A DNA stretch of 23,758 nt from an uncultured bacterium (GCA_903864515.1 CAIPFZ010000045.1:1-23758); one strand, 5' to 3'; positions 13,332 through 21,955 are shown, counted from the first letter of the stretch. A program made the numbers and translations. Notes: generated from the letters alone by a model not told the origin.

Positions 13332-15155
13332 ATGATTATCGATCCTAATCAGCTTAAAAAACTAATTGTTGATTCAGGGCTTGTTGTGGGTACTGAAATT
13401 GATGAGCTTGAGCAAAAATCAATAAAAGAAAATAAACCACTAGGTGAGTTCCTTGTTAATAGTGGAAAAATTTCTGCAGATGACTACAGAAGAATGCAGT
13501 CTTATATACTAGGAATCCCTTTTATTGATATAAGTAGTCAAAAACTTGAATTTGAGGTTTTGTCATTGATTCCAGAACCCATTGCTAGAAAGCATAATAT
13601 TATTGCCTTTAGAAAAAGAGAAGATTCTCTTGAGGTTGCAATGCTTGATACTGCGGATCTTTCCGCTATTAACTTTATTCAGAAAAAGACTGGTCTTAAG
13701 ATTCTGCCAAGACTTACCACAACAGAATCAATGAAATCAGCTTTGATACAATATCAAAAAAGCTTAAAGGCTGATTTTGGTGATATTATTCAACAAGAGG
13801 TTTCAACACTTAAAGGCTTGAGTGGTAAAATAAATGGAATGGGGGCTGGTAGAGGTGCTGGTCTGGGAGGGGTGAATTCAGATGATTCAACAGGAGGGCG
13901 TGTTGATGATACAAGCGGAGATGATCTTAGAAAATTAGCTGAAGATTTACCGGTTGTCAGAATTATAGATACCCTTCTAAAGCACGCTATTTTACAAGGT
14001 GCTTCTGATATTCATATTGAACAAATGGAAAATGAAGTGGTTATTAGATACAGAATTGATGGAATGCTTCATGATGCCATGGTCTTACCAAAGAATATTG
14101 GGCCAAGTATCACAGCCAGAATTAAGGTTTTATCTAATTTAAAGCTGGATGAAAAAAGACTTCCTCAAGACGGTAGGTTTAAGATAGAGTCTAATGGTGA
14201 AAATGTTTCGTTTCGTGTTTCTGTTTTACCAACATATTACGGCGAAAAAACCGTTATGAGACTTCTTAGGGAGAACATGACAGGCTTTACTCTTGAGCAC
14301 CTTGGTTTTCACGGTAAAGGTTTGGAATTAATTCATCAGGCAACCGGTTATTCTGAAGGTTTGATTCTTACAACTGGACCAACTGGATCTGGAAAAACTA
14401 CAACTCTATATACTTTGCTGGATATTTTGAATCAACCTGATGTTAATATTTCAACCGTAGAAGATCCTGTTGAATATCAAATGAATAGAGTTAATCAAAC
14501 ACAGGTTAAATCAGATATTGGATTAACATTTGCCTCAGGCCTTAGATCTCTTTTGAGACAAGACCCTGACATTATAATGGTTGGTGAGATTAGAGATAAT
14601 GAAACAGCATCACTTGCTATTAATGCTTCACTTACCGGTCACTTAGTGCTTTCAACTCTCCACACCAACTCAGCAGCTGGTGCTGTTCCTCGTCTTATCG
14701 ATATGAAATGTGAGCCATTTCTTTTGGTTTCCACTATTAGAATTATTATTGCACAACGTCTAGTTAGAGAGTTGAGTTCTTCAAAAGAGAGATATATTTT
14801 AACTAAAGAACAATTAGAGTCTTTGAAAAAATATACAGACTTAGATATGGTTTTGAAATCTCTTAAGGAGGAGCATGTTGTAGCTGATGACGCTGATTGG
14901 TCTAATATTTATTTTTACAAGCCTGTCCCAGATAAGGAAAGTGAGGATGGGTACAAGAGTAGAGTTGGAATACATGAAGTTTTAAAGGTTAGTGCTACAA
15001 TTAAGGAGATGATAATGAAAGGTTCTTCATCAGATCAAATTCAAGATCAGGCGAGAAAGGAAGGGATGCTTACAATGTTTGAAGATGGAATATTCAAAGC
15101 TGTTCAGGGGCATACTTCAATAGAGGAGATTTTGAGAGTTGCATCATCGGAGTAG
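13332..15155 (+). CDS. pilB: Type IV pilus assembly ATPase PilB (GspE family)
   Basis: 607 aa from the ATG at 13332; an ATG two codons earlier (13326) is almost on the -10 element and less likely. It is the cytoplasmic hexameric motor that drives pilus extension. An MshEN/GspE N-terminal domain (about 1-150) is followed by a Gly/Asp-rich linker (about 170-200) and the core ATPase. Walker A GPTGSGKT is at residues 349-356. An Asp-box-like block with AEDLPVVRIIDTLL and SDIHIE precedes it. Walker B DPDIIMVGEIRD is at 411-422, and the His box contains LSTLHTN. The usual tetracysteine zinc motif of PilB is not seen in the C-terminal part. It is first in an operon with pilC and prepilin genes. No retraction ATPase (pilT) is in view. 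Confidence 0.96.
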   Translation: MIIDPNQLKKLIVDSGLVVGTEIDELEQKSIKENKPLGEFLVNSGKISADDYRRMQSYILGIPFIDISSQKLEFEVLSLIPEPIARKHNIIAFRKREDSLEVAMLDTADLSAINFIQKKTGLKILPRLTTTESMKSALIQYQKSLKADFGDIIQQEVSTLKGLSGKINGMGAGRGAGLGGVNSDDSTGGRVDDTSGDDLRKLAEDLPVVRIIDTLLKHAILQGASDIHIEQMENEVVIRYRIDGMLHDAMVLPKNIGPSITARIKVLSNLKLDEKRLPQDGRFKIESNGENVSFRVSVLPTYYGEKTVMRLLRENMTGFTLEHLGFHGKGLELIHQATGYSEGLILTTGPTGSGKTTTLYTLLDILNQPDVNISTVEDPVEYQMNRVNQTQVKSDIGLTFASGLRSLLRQDPDIIMVGEIRDNETASLAINASLTGHLVLSTLHTNSAAGAVPRLIDMKCEPFLLVSTIRIIIAQRLVRELSSSKERYILTKEQLESLKKYTDLDMVLKSLKEEHVVADDADWSNIYFYKPVPDKESEDGYKSRVGIHEVLKVSATIKEMIMKGSSSDQIQDQARKEGMLTMFEDGIFKAVQGHTSIEEILRVASSE

Positions 15156-15180
15156 AAATTTTAAGGATATTGTTAAAAAA

Positions 15181-16389
15181 ATGAAATATTATTTTACCGC
15201 AATTAAAAAGGATGGAAGTAAATACAGTGGAGACATTGAGGCTTCAACAAAGTCGGCCTTTTTTAATGAATTCAAGAAAACGGGGGACACATTGGTGTCC
15301 GTGAAAGAAAAGAAAGGAAAGGGTTCTTCAAAATCAAACTTCACCATTTTCTCCAAGATAAAAAATATCGATAAAATCATCTTTGCTAGAAACACGGCAA
15401 ATATGTTACAAGCAGGCTTGCCATTATCTCGTGCGCTTAGTGTTGCTGAAAGACAGGCTACTAAACCAAAGCTTAAGGAGATTTTTAAGAAATTGAATGT
15501 ATCTATCTCTGGAGGTAAATCATTTTACGAATCCTTGGCGGAGTATCCTAAAATATTCCCAACAGTCTTTATCTCAATGGTTAAATCAGGAGAAGAATCT
15601 GGTAATTTAGCACAATCACTCAAGGATGTTTCTATTCAAATGGAGAAGACATACCTTCTTCAGAAGAAGATTAAGGGAGCGATGATGTATCCAACCATTA
15701 TTTTCATGGTTATGATTATAGTGGCATTTTTGATGATGATATACGTTGTACCTAGATTGACCAAGACATTTAAGGATTTGAAAACGGAACTACCAACAAG
15801 TACTAAGGTTATTATCTTCGTATCAGATTTTCTTGCTCAAAATGCCATACTTTCACTCGGTGGATTAATTGTTGTCATATTTGGTATTTATTACTTTTTA
15901 AAAACCTCAGTAGGTAAAAATATTGCCAACTCACTTGTACTTAAGGTTCCTGTTGTTTCTCAAATTGCTATAGAGAGTAATTCTGCAAGAACCGCAAGAA
16001 CATTGTCTTCATTGTTATCTGCTGGCGTTGATATTGTAACTGCTGTTAAAATAACGGGTGAAGTTTTGCAAAATAATAATTATAAGAGGGTGTTAAAGAG
16101 GTTAGAGGTTGTAGTAGAGAAGGGTGAACCCATGTCATCTGTATTTGAGGCGGAATCTAAAATATACCCACCATTTGTTGCTGAAATGGTTAGTGTTGGA
16201 GAGGAGACTGGTAAGTTGTCGGATATGTTACTTGGAGTAGCAACTTTTTATGAAAATGAAGTTGATCAAAAGACAAAGGATTTATCAACTATAATTGAAC
16301 CAGTTTTGATGGTATTTATTGGAGGTGCTGTTGGTTTCTTTGCTATCTCAATGATTAGTCCGATGTATTCGGTTATGAATAATATATAA
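15181..16389 (+). CDS. pilC: Type IV pilus inner-membrane platform protein PilC
   Basis: 402 aa from the ATG at 15181; the open frame extends back into pilB, but the family-typical opening is MKYYFTAIKKDGSKYSG. It has two T2SF domains in tandem: the first (about 65-190) with FARNTANMLQAGLPLSRAL and KSGEESGNLAQSL, the second (about 270-395) with RTARTLSSLLSAGVDIVTA and VGEETGKLSDML. Transmembrane helices follow each half (around 170-190, 215-240 and 370-390). It sits in the cytoplasmic membrane and couples PilB to pilin insertion. It starts 25 bp after pilB and overlaps the next gene by one base (TAATG), implying coupled translation. Confidence 0.95.
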   Translation: MKYYFTAIKKDGSKYSGDIEASTKSAFFNEFKKTGDTLVSVKEKKGKGSSKSNFTIFSKIKNIDKIIFARNTANMLQAGLPLSRALSVAERQATKPKLKEIFKKLNVSISGGKSFYESLAEYPKIFPTVFISMVKSGEESGNLAQSLKDVSIQMEKTYLLQKKIKGAMMYPTIIFMVMIIVAFLMMIYVVPRLTKTFKDLKTELPTSTKVIIFVSDFLAQNAILSLGGLIVVIFGIYYFLKTSVGKNIANSLVLKVPVVSQIAIESNSARTARTLSSLLSAGVDIVTAVKITGEVLQNNNYKRVLKRLEVVVEKGEPMSSVFEAESKIYPPFVAEMVSVGEETGKLSDMLLGVATFYENEVDQKTKDLSTIIEPVLMVFIGGAVGFFAISMISPMYSVMNNI

Positions 16390-16904
16390 TGAAAGAAAGA
16401 ATGAAAATATTAAAATACTTTGATGTTTATGAATGTTTGTGTACCAAGAGTAAATTCAACTGTAAAAAAGGCTTTACTTTAGTTGAGATCCTGACTGTCA
16501 TGTCTATAATGATTGTCCTATCTGTTGTTTCTGTTAGTGCTTTTTTCAATCTACGAGAGAAGAATTCTATACAAAAAGATGCTGATTCTGTTGTTTCAAT
16601 AATTGAAAAAGCAAAAAGTATGTCATCAAATAGAAAGAATGATTCATCTTATGGTGTTAAGTTTGCATCATCAACCGTGACGGTCTTCTCTGGTTCCAAT
16701 TATCAAAATGGTAATGTTATTTCTAAGTATGATCTTGAGAGTAATGTGAAGATTTCTGCAGTCTCCTTGTCTTCTAATTCTACTGAATTGAATTTCAATA
16801 AGATAACTGGAACACCGAATGCAACGGGAACAGTCACATTAAGCGCTTCTTCTCATTCAAAAATTGTAACAATTTTTGGAACTGGTATAATTGAAGTGAA
16901 GTAA
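16389..16904 (+). CDS. Type IV prepilin-like protein 1 (GspH/FimT-like)
   Basis: 171 aa. A prepilin peptidase site KKG|FTLVE (cleavage after Gly 28, Glu at +5) is followed by a hydrophobic helix (about 29-50). The 28-residue leader is long for a class a prepilin and contains three cysteines. After the helix come a charged stretch (REKNSIQKDADSVVSIIEKAKS) and a beta-rich, Ser/Thr-rich C-terminal part, as in minor pilins such as GspH/FimT. It overlaps pilC and the next gene by one base each (TAATG). It could be a minor pilin or the major subunit; sequence alone does not say. Confidence 0.85.
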   Translation: MKERMKILKYFDVYECLCTKSKFNCKKGFTLVEILTVMSIMIVLSVVSVSAFFNLREKNSIQKDADSVVSIIEKAKSMSSNRKNDSSYGVKFASSTVTVFSGSNYQNGNVISKYDLESNVKISAVSLSSNSTELNFNKITGTPNATGTVTLSASSHSKIVTIFGTGIIEVK

Positions 16905-17404
16905 TGAATAAAAAAAATACAAATCTATTACATAAGGGATTTAGTTTAGTAGAGGTCTTGGTGGGTTCAAGTATAATTTGCTTGTCATTAATTTTTATAA
17001 TCAATCTTGAAACCGGTATTAGTAAATTGGGATTTAGTTCTGTTGCTAGAGTTCAGGCAGGTATGTTAACAGAGGAAGGTTCTGCAGCTATTATAAATCT
17101 GAGAAATGTATCTTGGCAAAACATTGCTTTGCTTGAAAACAATGTACCATACAGATTATTTTGGGATCAGACCGATGGTCTTTGGAAAACAACGTCTTAC
17201 GCTAATTTGATTGATGGAAAATTTGATAGAACGGTAACATTTTATCCAGTCAGTAGAGATGCTAGTACCTTTGATATTGTATCTAGTGGCGGAGTGTTTG
17301 ATGTTGGCACGAGAAAGTTTGTCGTTAGTGTAACTTGGAATGATGATAATGGAACTACAACAAAGTCAGTAACTTCATATGTTCATAACGTATTTAATAA
17401 ATAA
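16904..17404 (+). CDS. Type IV prepilin-like protein 2 (PilV/GspI-like)
   Basis: 166 aa. The prepilin motif HKG|FSLVEVLVG places cleavage after Gly 12 with Glu at +5, then a hydrophobic helix (about 13-35). The short leader (MNKKNTNLLHKG) is typical. The globular part contains SVARVQAGMLTEEGSAAIINLRN, a pattern common in PilV-like minor pilins, and ends in KFVVSVTWNDDNG, a strand block seen in such proteins. It overlaps the preceding gene by one base; the next gene begins one base after its stop. Probably a minor pilin in a priming complex. Confidence 0.85.
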   Translation: MNKKNTNLLHKGFSLVEVLVGSSIICLSLIFIINLETGISKLGFSSVARVQAGMLTEEGSAAIINLRNVSWQNIALLENNVPYRLFWDQTDGLWKTTSYANLIDGKFDRTVTFYPVSRDASTFDIVSSGGVFDVGTRKFVVSVTWNDDNGTTTKSVTSYVHNVFNK

Positions 17405-17405
17405 T

Positions 17406-17936
17406 ATGTCATTATATAAATCAAAAATCCTATATAAATTAAGAAAACAATCAGGGTTTTCTTTGGTGGAAACATTGATATATATAGCTATAATGTCAGC
17501 TATTCTATTTAGTCTATTTAGTCTAATATCTTCTGCTTCAAGAACATATCTGTCTTTGAAGAGCTCAAGAAATATTGAAAGAAGTGCAATAAATGTAATG
17601 GATAGTTTGAATGACAGTACAAGTGTTTCTTCCAAGATTGATATTCCAAATACGGTATTTGGTAATTCAACGGGTTCAATTGCGTTAATTTCATACGATG
17701 GAACATTGTCAACTACAACAAAAATATATTTATCAAATGGACAGGTTTTGTTGAGTAGAAATAATGTCTTAGTTGGGCCACTGTCTCTTTCTGATGTTAG
17801 GGTAACTAATTTAACATTTAGAAATATGACTAACTCAACATTCAATGGATTTAAGATAGAAATGACTATAGATAGCGGAACTAGTTCCGAGAGATATATG
17901 TCGGAAGATTTCTATAATTCCTATATATTAAGATAG
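17406..17936 (+). CDS. Type IV prepilin-like protein 3 (PilW/GspJ-like)
   Basis: 176 aa from the ATG at 17406, one base after the previous stop; an earlier in-frame start at 17379 would overlap the preceding gene and lengthen the leader. The prepilin motif QSG|FSLVETLIY has cleavage after Gly 18 and Glu at +5, followed by a hydrophobic helix (19-42). Then come SASRTYLSLKSSRNIERSA and a Ser/Thr-rich beta domain, as in GspJ/PilW minor pilins. The order of three minor-pilin-type genes resembles the GspH-I-J order of type II secretion and pilus operons. Confidence 0.83.
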   Translation: MSLYKSKILYKLRKQSGFSLVETLIYIAIMSAILFSLFSLISSASRTYLSLKSSRNIERSAINVMDSLNDSTSVSSKIDIPNTVFGNSTGSIALISYDGTLSTTTKIYLSNGQVLLSRNNVLVGPLSLSDVRVTNLTFRNMTNSTFNGFKIEMTIDSGTSSERYMSEDFYNSYILR

Positions 17937-17972
17937 ATATTGGTGTATTATATTAATGTATTCTTTAAAAAA

Positions 17973-19133
17973 ATGTCTAAACAAAAAAATAAAAAAGAAG
18001 AAGGTTGTTTAAAATCATATTCTAATCCAGAATCAGGACAGGTGGTTTTAATTGCTGTTATATTATCACTCTCAATTTCAGTTTTGATTCTCTTTGGCCT
18101 ATCGCTCCCCGTCGCTGATCAAATTAGAGGGGCTGGAGACTATCTATCTTCTAAGCAAACTTTGATTAATTCAGAATCCCTGAACGACGAAGTTCTTTAT
18201 AGACTAAATAATAATAAAAATATACCATCTGTGTTGAACATGTCTCTTGTTGGCGATAATTCATATTCTGTAATTGCGGAATGGAATTCAAATACAAAGC
18301 AGGTTATTTCAAATAGTGATTATCGTGGATTCACAAGAAAAATTGAAGCATTGTTTACGGCAAACAGGACTGTTATATTTGATTTTGGAGTTTGGCTTGG
18401 AGGTGGTGGTCTTAGGATGGAAAACACTTCGCATGTGGATGGAAACGTATTTTCAATGGGTAATGTTTTACGTTTAGGTTCATCAACTATTGGTGGCCAA
18501 TTATCAACTTCAACTTCGCCCGTTAACTTACCTATGTCTGATGAGGATATTAACAATTGGAAGGCACAAGCTAGTTCTGACAAGGTAATTACTGGAGGGT
18601 TAAATCTTTCAAATCAAGCAACTACAACGTTCAATGCTGTTAAAATAGTTGGTGACTTAATTCTTAGAAATCAAAGTGTTTTAACGCTAAATGGACCTGT
18701 CTATATAACAGGTAATTTAGTTCTTGATAATCAATCAAGAATGGTACTTAGCTCAGCATATGCTGAAAAATCAGAAACTATTGTGGTGGATGGTACAATC
18801 AGCTTGGGAAACGGAACATATTTAGGTGGTAGTGGTTTAAATGGCAGTACGATTATCTTGGCTACGCAAAATACTAGCGGTTGTAGCAATACATCTTGCA
18901 CTGGTGGAACGCCAGCAATAAGTCTGGTTAATTCTGCGGAGGCCAAAGCTATTTTAGTTGCCCCTCACGGAGCTGTGTACCTATCAAATAGTGCAGAAAC
19001 TAAAAGTGTATTGGCAAATTACCTTTATATGTCAAACAGTGCGAAAATTGAGTACGATCCATATATTGTTGATACTAGTTTTAAGACTAGTACCACAACT
19101 TCTTGGAGTGTTAGTAGTCTAAAGGAAATATAG
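17973..19133 (+). CDS. Membrane-anchored beta-helix-like pilus operon protein
   Basis: 386 aa from the ATG at 17973; a TTG at 17940, three bases after the previous stop, is an alternative that adds 11 residues. After a basic start comes NPESGQVVLIAVILSLSIS and a hydrophobic helix to about residue 48. This resembles PilX-type N termini and lacks the GFTLVE prepilin motif. Residues about 140-380 form short repeated strands, such as GDLILRNQSVLTLNG followed by VYITGNLVLDNQS, suggesting a right-handed beta-helix of bactofilin or adhesin type. CSNTSC could form a small disulphide loop. As the last gene of the pilus operon it may be a PilX-like tip or surface protein. The exact family is uncertain. 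Confidence 0.75.
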   Translation: MSKQKNKKEEGCLKSYSNPESGQVVLIAVILSLSISVLILFGLSLPVADQIRGAGDYLSSKQTLINSESLNDEVLYRLNNNKNIPSVLNMSLVGDNSYSVIAEWNSNTKQVISNSDYRGFTRKIEALFTANRTVIFDFGVWLGGGGLRMENTSHVDGNVFSMGNVLRLGSSTIGGQLSTSTSPVNLPMSDEDINNWKAQASSDKVITGGLNLSNQATTTFNAVKIVGDLILRNQSVLTLNGPVYITGNLVLDNQSRMVLSSAYAEKSETIVVDGTISLGNGTYLGGSGLNGSTIILATQNTSGCSNTSCTGGTPAISLVNSAEAKAILVAPHGAVYLSNSAETKSVLANYLYMSNSAKIEYDPYIVDTSFKTSTTTSWSVSSLKEI

Positions 19134-19149
19134 CCAACGGCTTCTTTTT
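19132..19149 (+). terminator. Weak intrinsic terminator after the pilus operon
   Basis: AGCC-AAC-GGCT (19132-19142), followed by TTCTTTTT. The stem is only 4 bp and begins inside the stop codon of the preceding gene. Confidence 0.35.
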
Positions 19150-19253
19150 GTGTGTATATTGCCGATCGATATTGTCAGTTTTTATTCTTTATGTTGTCTT
19201 TGTAAATTACAACACGAAAAAGTTAAAAATTTTAAACCTACCATAAATTTTTT

Positions 19254-19262
19254 TGATATAAT
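19254..19262 (+). promoter_or_regulatory. Extended -10 promoter for tpiA (TGATATAAT)
   Basis: TG-A-TATAAT, preceded by a T-run; 9 bp separate it from the ATG at 19272, so the leader should be 0-3 nt. It is identical to the elements before SBP 2 and pilB. Confidence 0.6.
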
Positions 19263-19271
19263 CTCAAATAT

Positions 19272-20090
19272 ATGAAACCAAAAAAGATCTTAGTAATTGC
19301 AAACTGGAAAATGACTCCAGATACATTAGTAGAGGCTAAGTCAAAGATGACTATTATTAAGAGATTCTCAGATAAAATGAGATTAACTGAAACAGTAGTA
19401 TGTCCTCCTTCAGTGTTTATATCTCCACTCTCTCAAATGGCTGGAGGAGTAAAGGGTAAGGTTAAGATTGGTTCACAGGATGTTTCAAGATTTGAATCTG
19501 GTGCGCACACAGGCGAAGTGTCTTCTTCAATGCTAAAGAGTTCTGGGGTGTCTTATGTTATTGTTGGTCACTCAGAAAGAAGATCTATGGGAGAAGATCC
19601 TGCGCTCATTGCTCAAAAGCTACAAAAGGTATTGGCTGCTGGTATGACTGGAGTGATTTGCGTTGGAGAGACTGAAAGAGATAGTGATGCAGAATATCTT
19701 TCTGTTATCAAAGCTCAATTAAAGGAAGTTTTAATTTACACATCCCGTCAGCAGTTTGCTAATTTAGTTATTGCATATGAACCACTTTGGGCAGTTAATA
19801 ATTCTCACAACACTGCAATAACTCCACATGAGATTCATCAGATAGTTATTTTGATTAGAAAATATTTGAAAGATAATTGGGGAGAGAGTATCGCAAGTAT
19901 CGTTAAAATTGTCTACGGTGGTTCTGTTACTCCTGATAATGCACAAGATTTGGTTCACAATGGTGAGGTTGATGGATTATTGATTGGACGTGCGTCTTGG
20001 CAGCCAGAGGATTTGAAAAGTATTGTGCAATCATTGAATGTTGTTAAGAAAAAGCCTAGAATAAAAGTTAAAGGAAAAACTAAGAAATAA
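19272..20090 (+). CDS. tpiA: Triosephosphate isomerase
   Basis: 272 aa. It interconverts dihydroxyacetone phosphate and glyceraldehyde 3-phosphate in glycolysis. Catalytic residues are visible: Asn 11 and Lys 13 in NWKM, His 100 in VGHSERR and Glu 170 in YEPLW. The phosphate-binding YGGSV and LLIGRASW near the C-terminus are also present. The mobile loop 6 reads PLWAVNNSHNTA rather than the usual PVWAIGTGKTA, one residue longer and without its two glycines. A lysine-rich tail (about 258-272) extends beyond the usual end. It precedes pgk by 56 bp on the same strand, so the two glycolytic enzymes are likely co-expressed. Confidence 0.95.
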   Translation: MKPKKILVIANWKMTPDTLVEAKSKMTIIKRFSDKMRLTETVVCPPSVFISPLSQMAGGVKGKVKIGSQDVSRFESGAHTGEVSSSMLKSSGVSYVIVGHSERRSMGEDPALIAQKLQKVLAAGMTGVICVGETERDSDAEYLSVIKAQLKEVLIYTSRQQFANLVIAYEPLWAVNNSHNTAITPHEIHQIVILIRKYLKDNWGESIASIVKIVYGGSVTPDNAQDLVHNGEVDGLLIGRASWQPEDLKSIVQSLNVVKKKPRIKVKGKTKK

Positions 20091-20117
20091 TAAGGCGCAC
20101 GGCAGTTATGATTATCT

Positions 20118-20146
20118 TTGATAAAAAATAAAATAATTTATATAAA
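20118..20146 (+). promoter_or_regulatory. Possible promoter at the pgk start
   Basis: TTGATA (20118-20123), a 17-bp spacer and TATAAA (20141-20146). The -10 abuts the pgk ATG at 20147, so a transcript from here would start inside the gene. The match may be fortuitous in AT-rich DNA, with pgk expressed from the tpiA promoter. Confidence 0.25.
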
Positions 20147-21328
20147 ATGGTAGAAAATAATCTAAAAATAGTTGGAATAGAAGAGTTTGTTAAAAGTCAG
20201 GAAATGGGAAGTCTCACTTCAAAAGTATTTCTGGTTAGAGCGGATTTTAATGTCCCAATTGAAAACAGTGAGGTTGTTGAAGACTTAAGAATGAGATCTG
20301 TTTTACCAACAGTAAATCTTTTGCGAGAAGCTGGGGCAAAGATAATTTTGATTTCACACATAGAAACAAAGGATGGATCTGGAATGGAGGTTGTAGCTAA
20401 GCATTTTAATGAGAAGCTTAATCTGTCAATTAAATACATTGGGGAGGTTCTAGGTGAGGCAGTCAAAAGTGCTGTATCGGATTTACATGACGGAGAAATA
20501 TTGCTTTTGCAAAATCTTCGGGTAAATGAGGGTGAAAAAAATAATGATGAAGTGTTTGCAAAGGAACTTGCTGGACTTGCAGATTTTTATGTTAATGACG
20601 CCTTTTCTGTTTCTCATAGAAAGCATGCTTCAGTTGTTGGTATTCCAAAATTCTTACCACACTTTGCAGGAGTACAATTGATGAAAGAAATAAAGTCACT
20701 AACTGAAGCAATTAATCCACCCCACCCATTTGTCTTTATTTTAGGAGGGGCAAAATTTGATACAAAATTACCATTGATAAAGAAATATTTAGATAAAGCA
20801 GATGCTGTAATTTTAGGTGGTGCATTAGTTAACGATGTATTCAAGGCACGTGGATTTAATGTTGGAAAATCCTTGGTATCAGATGGATCTACGGATATAA
20901 GTGACATTGTATCTAATCCGAAGTTAATTATCGTTGACGATATAATTGTCCATGATGCCGAGGATGTTGCAAAAGTTGCTGTTAAAAAAATATCTGAAGT
21001 TACTGATAATGATGTAATTGCAGATGCGGGGCCTTCTTTTGGAGAATCATTACGCTCCGTAATTTCTGACGCCAAGTTTGTCTTATGGAATGGTCCACTT
21101 GGTAATTATGAAAACGGCTTTACGGATCAAACAATTTTATGTGCAAAGATATTAGTAGATTCTGGAGTGAGGGGTGCAATAGGCGGGGGTGATACTGTTG
21201 CTGCAGTTAAGTCCTTGGGATTAGATGAATCAGGCCAGAAGAGTAATTTATTTGTTTCAACTGGAGGTGGAGCAATGATTGATTTCCTAGTTAATGAGAC
21301 ACTGCCGGGAATAGAGGCTTTGGAGTAG
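20147..21328 (+). CDS. pgk: Phosphoglycerate kinase
   Basis: 393 aa, the usual length. It transfers phosphate from 1,3-bisphosphoglycerate to ADP in glycolysis. The N-terminal motif RADFNVP (31-37) replaces the common RVDFNVP. Further blocks are HRKHASVVGIP, GGAKFDTKL, WNGPLGNYE and GGGDTVAAV, and the C-terminal STGGGAMIDFL. Together these cover the triose-phosphate and nucleotide sites of both lobes. About 20 residues precede the first conserved strand, slightly more than typical, so a later start is conceivable, but no better in-frame ATG lies before the catalytic arginine except Met 20. It follows tpiA. The stop is TAG, with tandem hairpins just downstream. Confidence 0.96.
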   Translation: MVENNLKIVGIEEFVKSQEMGSLTSKVFLVRADFNVPIENSEVVEDLRMRSVLPTVNLLREAGAKIILISHIETKDGSGMEVVAKHFNEKLNLSIKYIGEVLGEAVKSAVSDLHDGEILLLQNLRVNEGEKNNDEVFAKELAGLADFYVNDAFSVSHRKHASVVGIPKFLPHFAGVQLMKEIKSLTEAINPPHPFVFILGGAKFDTKLPLIKKYLDKADAVILGGALVNDVFKARGFNVGKSLVSDGSTDISDIVSNPKLIIVDDIIVHDAEDVAKVAVKKISEVTDNDVIADAGPSFGESLRSVISDAKFVLWNGPLGNYENGFTDQTILCAKILVDSGVRGAIGGGDTVAAVKSLGLDESGQKSNLFVSTGGGAMIDFLVNETLPGIEALE

Positions 21329-21356
21329 GTTAATAAATAAAGTTATAAACTGAATC

Positions 21357-21381
21357 TTGAAGTCGCAATTTGCGGCTTCAA
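21357..21381. repeat. Hairpin 1 of a tandem pair after pgk
   Basis: TTGAAGTCGCAA (21357-21368) pairs with TTGCGGCTTCAA (21370-21381) over 12 bp with one wobble and a single central base. No T-tract follows on either strand. It lies between the convergent ends of pgk and the HIT gene and probably limits read-through or protects mRNA ends. Confidence 0.6.
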
Positions 21382-21404
21382 ACAGTATGGAAGAAAATAA
21401 TGAA

Positions 21405-21435
21405 AACTTGATATCGCAATCTGCGATATCAAGTT
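21405..21435. terminator. Hairpin 2 of a tandem pair (perfect 14-bp arms)
   Basis: AACTTGATATCGCA (21405-21418) and TGCGATATCAAGTT (21422-21435) are perfectly complementary with a 3-base loop. On the minus strand the stem is followed by TTC, a poor tail. It shares the TTGA...TCGCAAT core with hairpin 1, suggesting a duplicated element at a convergent gene junction. Confidence 0.55.
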
Positions 21436-21483
21436 CGGGGTTCAAAAATAAGGGTAACATGAAATCACAATTTAATAAGGTTT

Positions 21484-21951
21484 TTATAGTTCAGCCCTAA
21501 TTTTATCTTGATATACCTTCATGTCTCCCTCTTTGTATTCTTTGTGAGGCCAATGAACCAGACCATCATCATTTAATCTAGGGATTATGTGAATATGAGC
21601 ATGATTCACTATTTGTCCTGCTGCAGGCTCATTGTTCATGATAATATTTACACCATCCACATCCGCTCCGTTTCTAATAGCTACAGATACCTTTTGAACC
21701 GTCATTATCATTCTACATAGTAATTCTGCAGATAGAGTATAGATATTCTCTGTATGATCCTTTGGAATAACCAGGGTGTGGCCATAGTTGGTTGGGGCGA
21801 TATCTAAGATAGCCAAAGTTTCATCGTCCTCATAAACTTTAAAAGATGGAATAGTTCCGTCTATAATCTTACAAAACACACAGTCTTCATTATGATTATT
21901 ATTTGTGTTTTGATTTACTTCTTCGTTTGTTTTATCAGTCATATTAGTCAT
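21484..21951 (-). CDS. HIT family hydrolase (HINT-like)
   Basis: 155 aa. HIT proteins hydrolyse nucleoside phosphoramidates or dinucleoside polyphosphates. The histidine triad HAHIHII (117-123) and the upstream CVFC zinc pair (24-27) are both visible, with GHTLVIPKDH (57-66) and NNEPAAGQIVNHAH in the expected positions. An Asn-rich N-terminal extension of about 20 residues precedes the domain. The start could be 21951 or the ATG three codons later. It is convergent with pgk and divergent from recJ, with only 14 bp between start codons, so its promoter must overlap recJ coding sequence. Confidence 0.93.
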   Translation of the reverse strand: MTNMTDKTNEEVNQNTNNNHNEDCVFCKIIDGTIPSFKVYEDDETLAILDIAPTNYGHTLVIPKDHTENIYTLSAELLCRMIMTVQKVSVAIRNGADVDGVNIIMNNEPAAGQIVNHAHIHIIPRLNDDGLVHWPHKEYKEGDMKVYQDKIRAEL

Positions 21952-21955
21952 TTTA

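Noticed and set aside
15139..15180. Earlier start for pilC overlapping pilB
   Set aside because: The extra residues are basic and unlike PilC N termini; the ATG at 15181 gives the usual MKYYFTA opening.
21387..21500. A 37-codon plus-strand reading frame starting MEENNENLISQ
   Set aside because: It contains the whole perfect hairpin at 21405-21435, overlaps the end of the HIT gene and has no recognisable promoter or homology. It is most likely chance.
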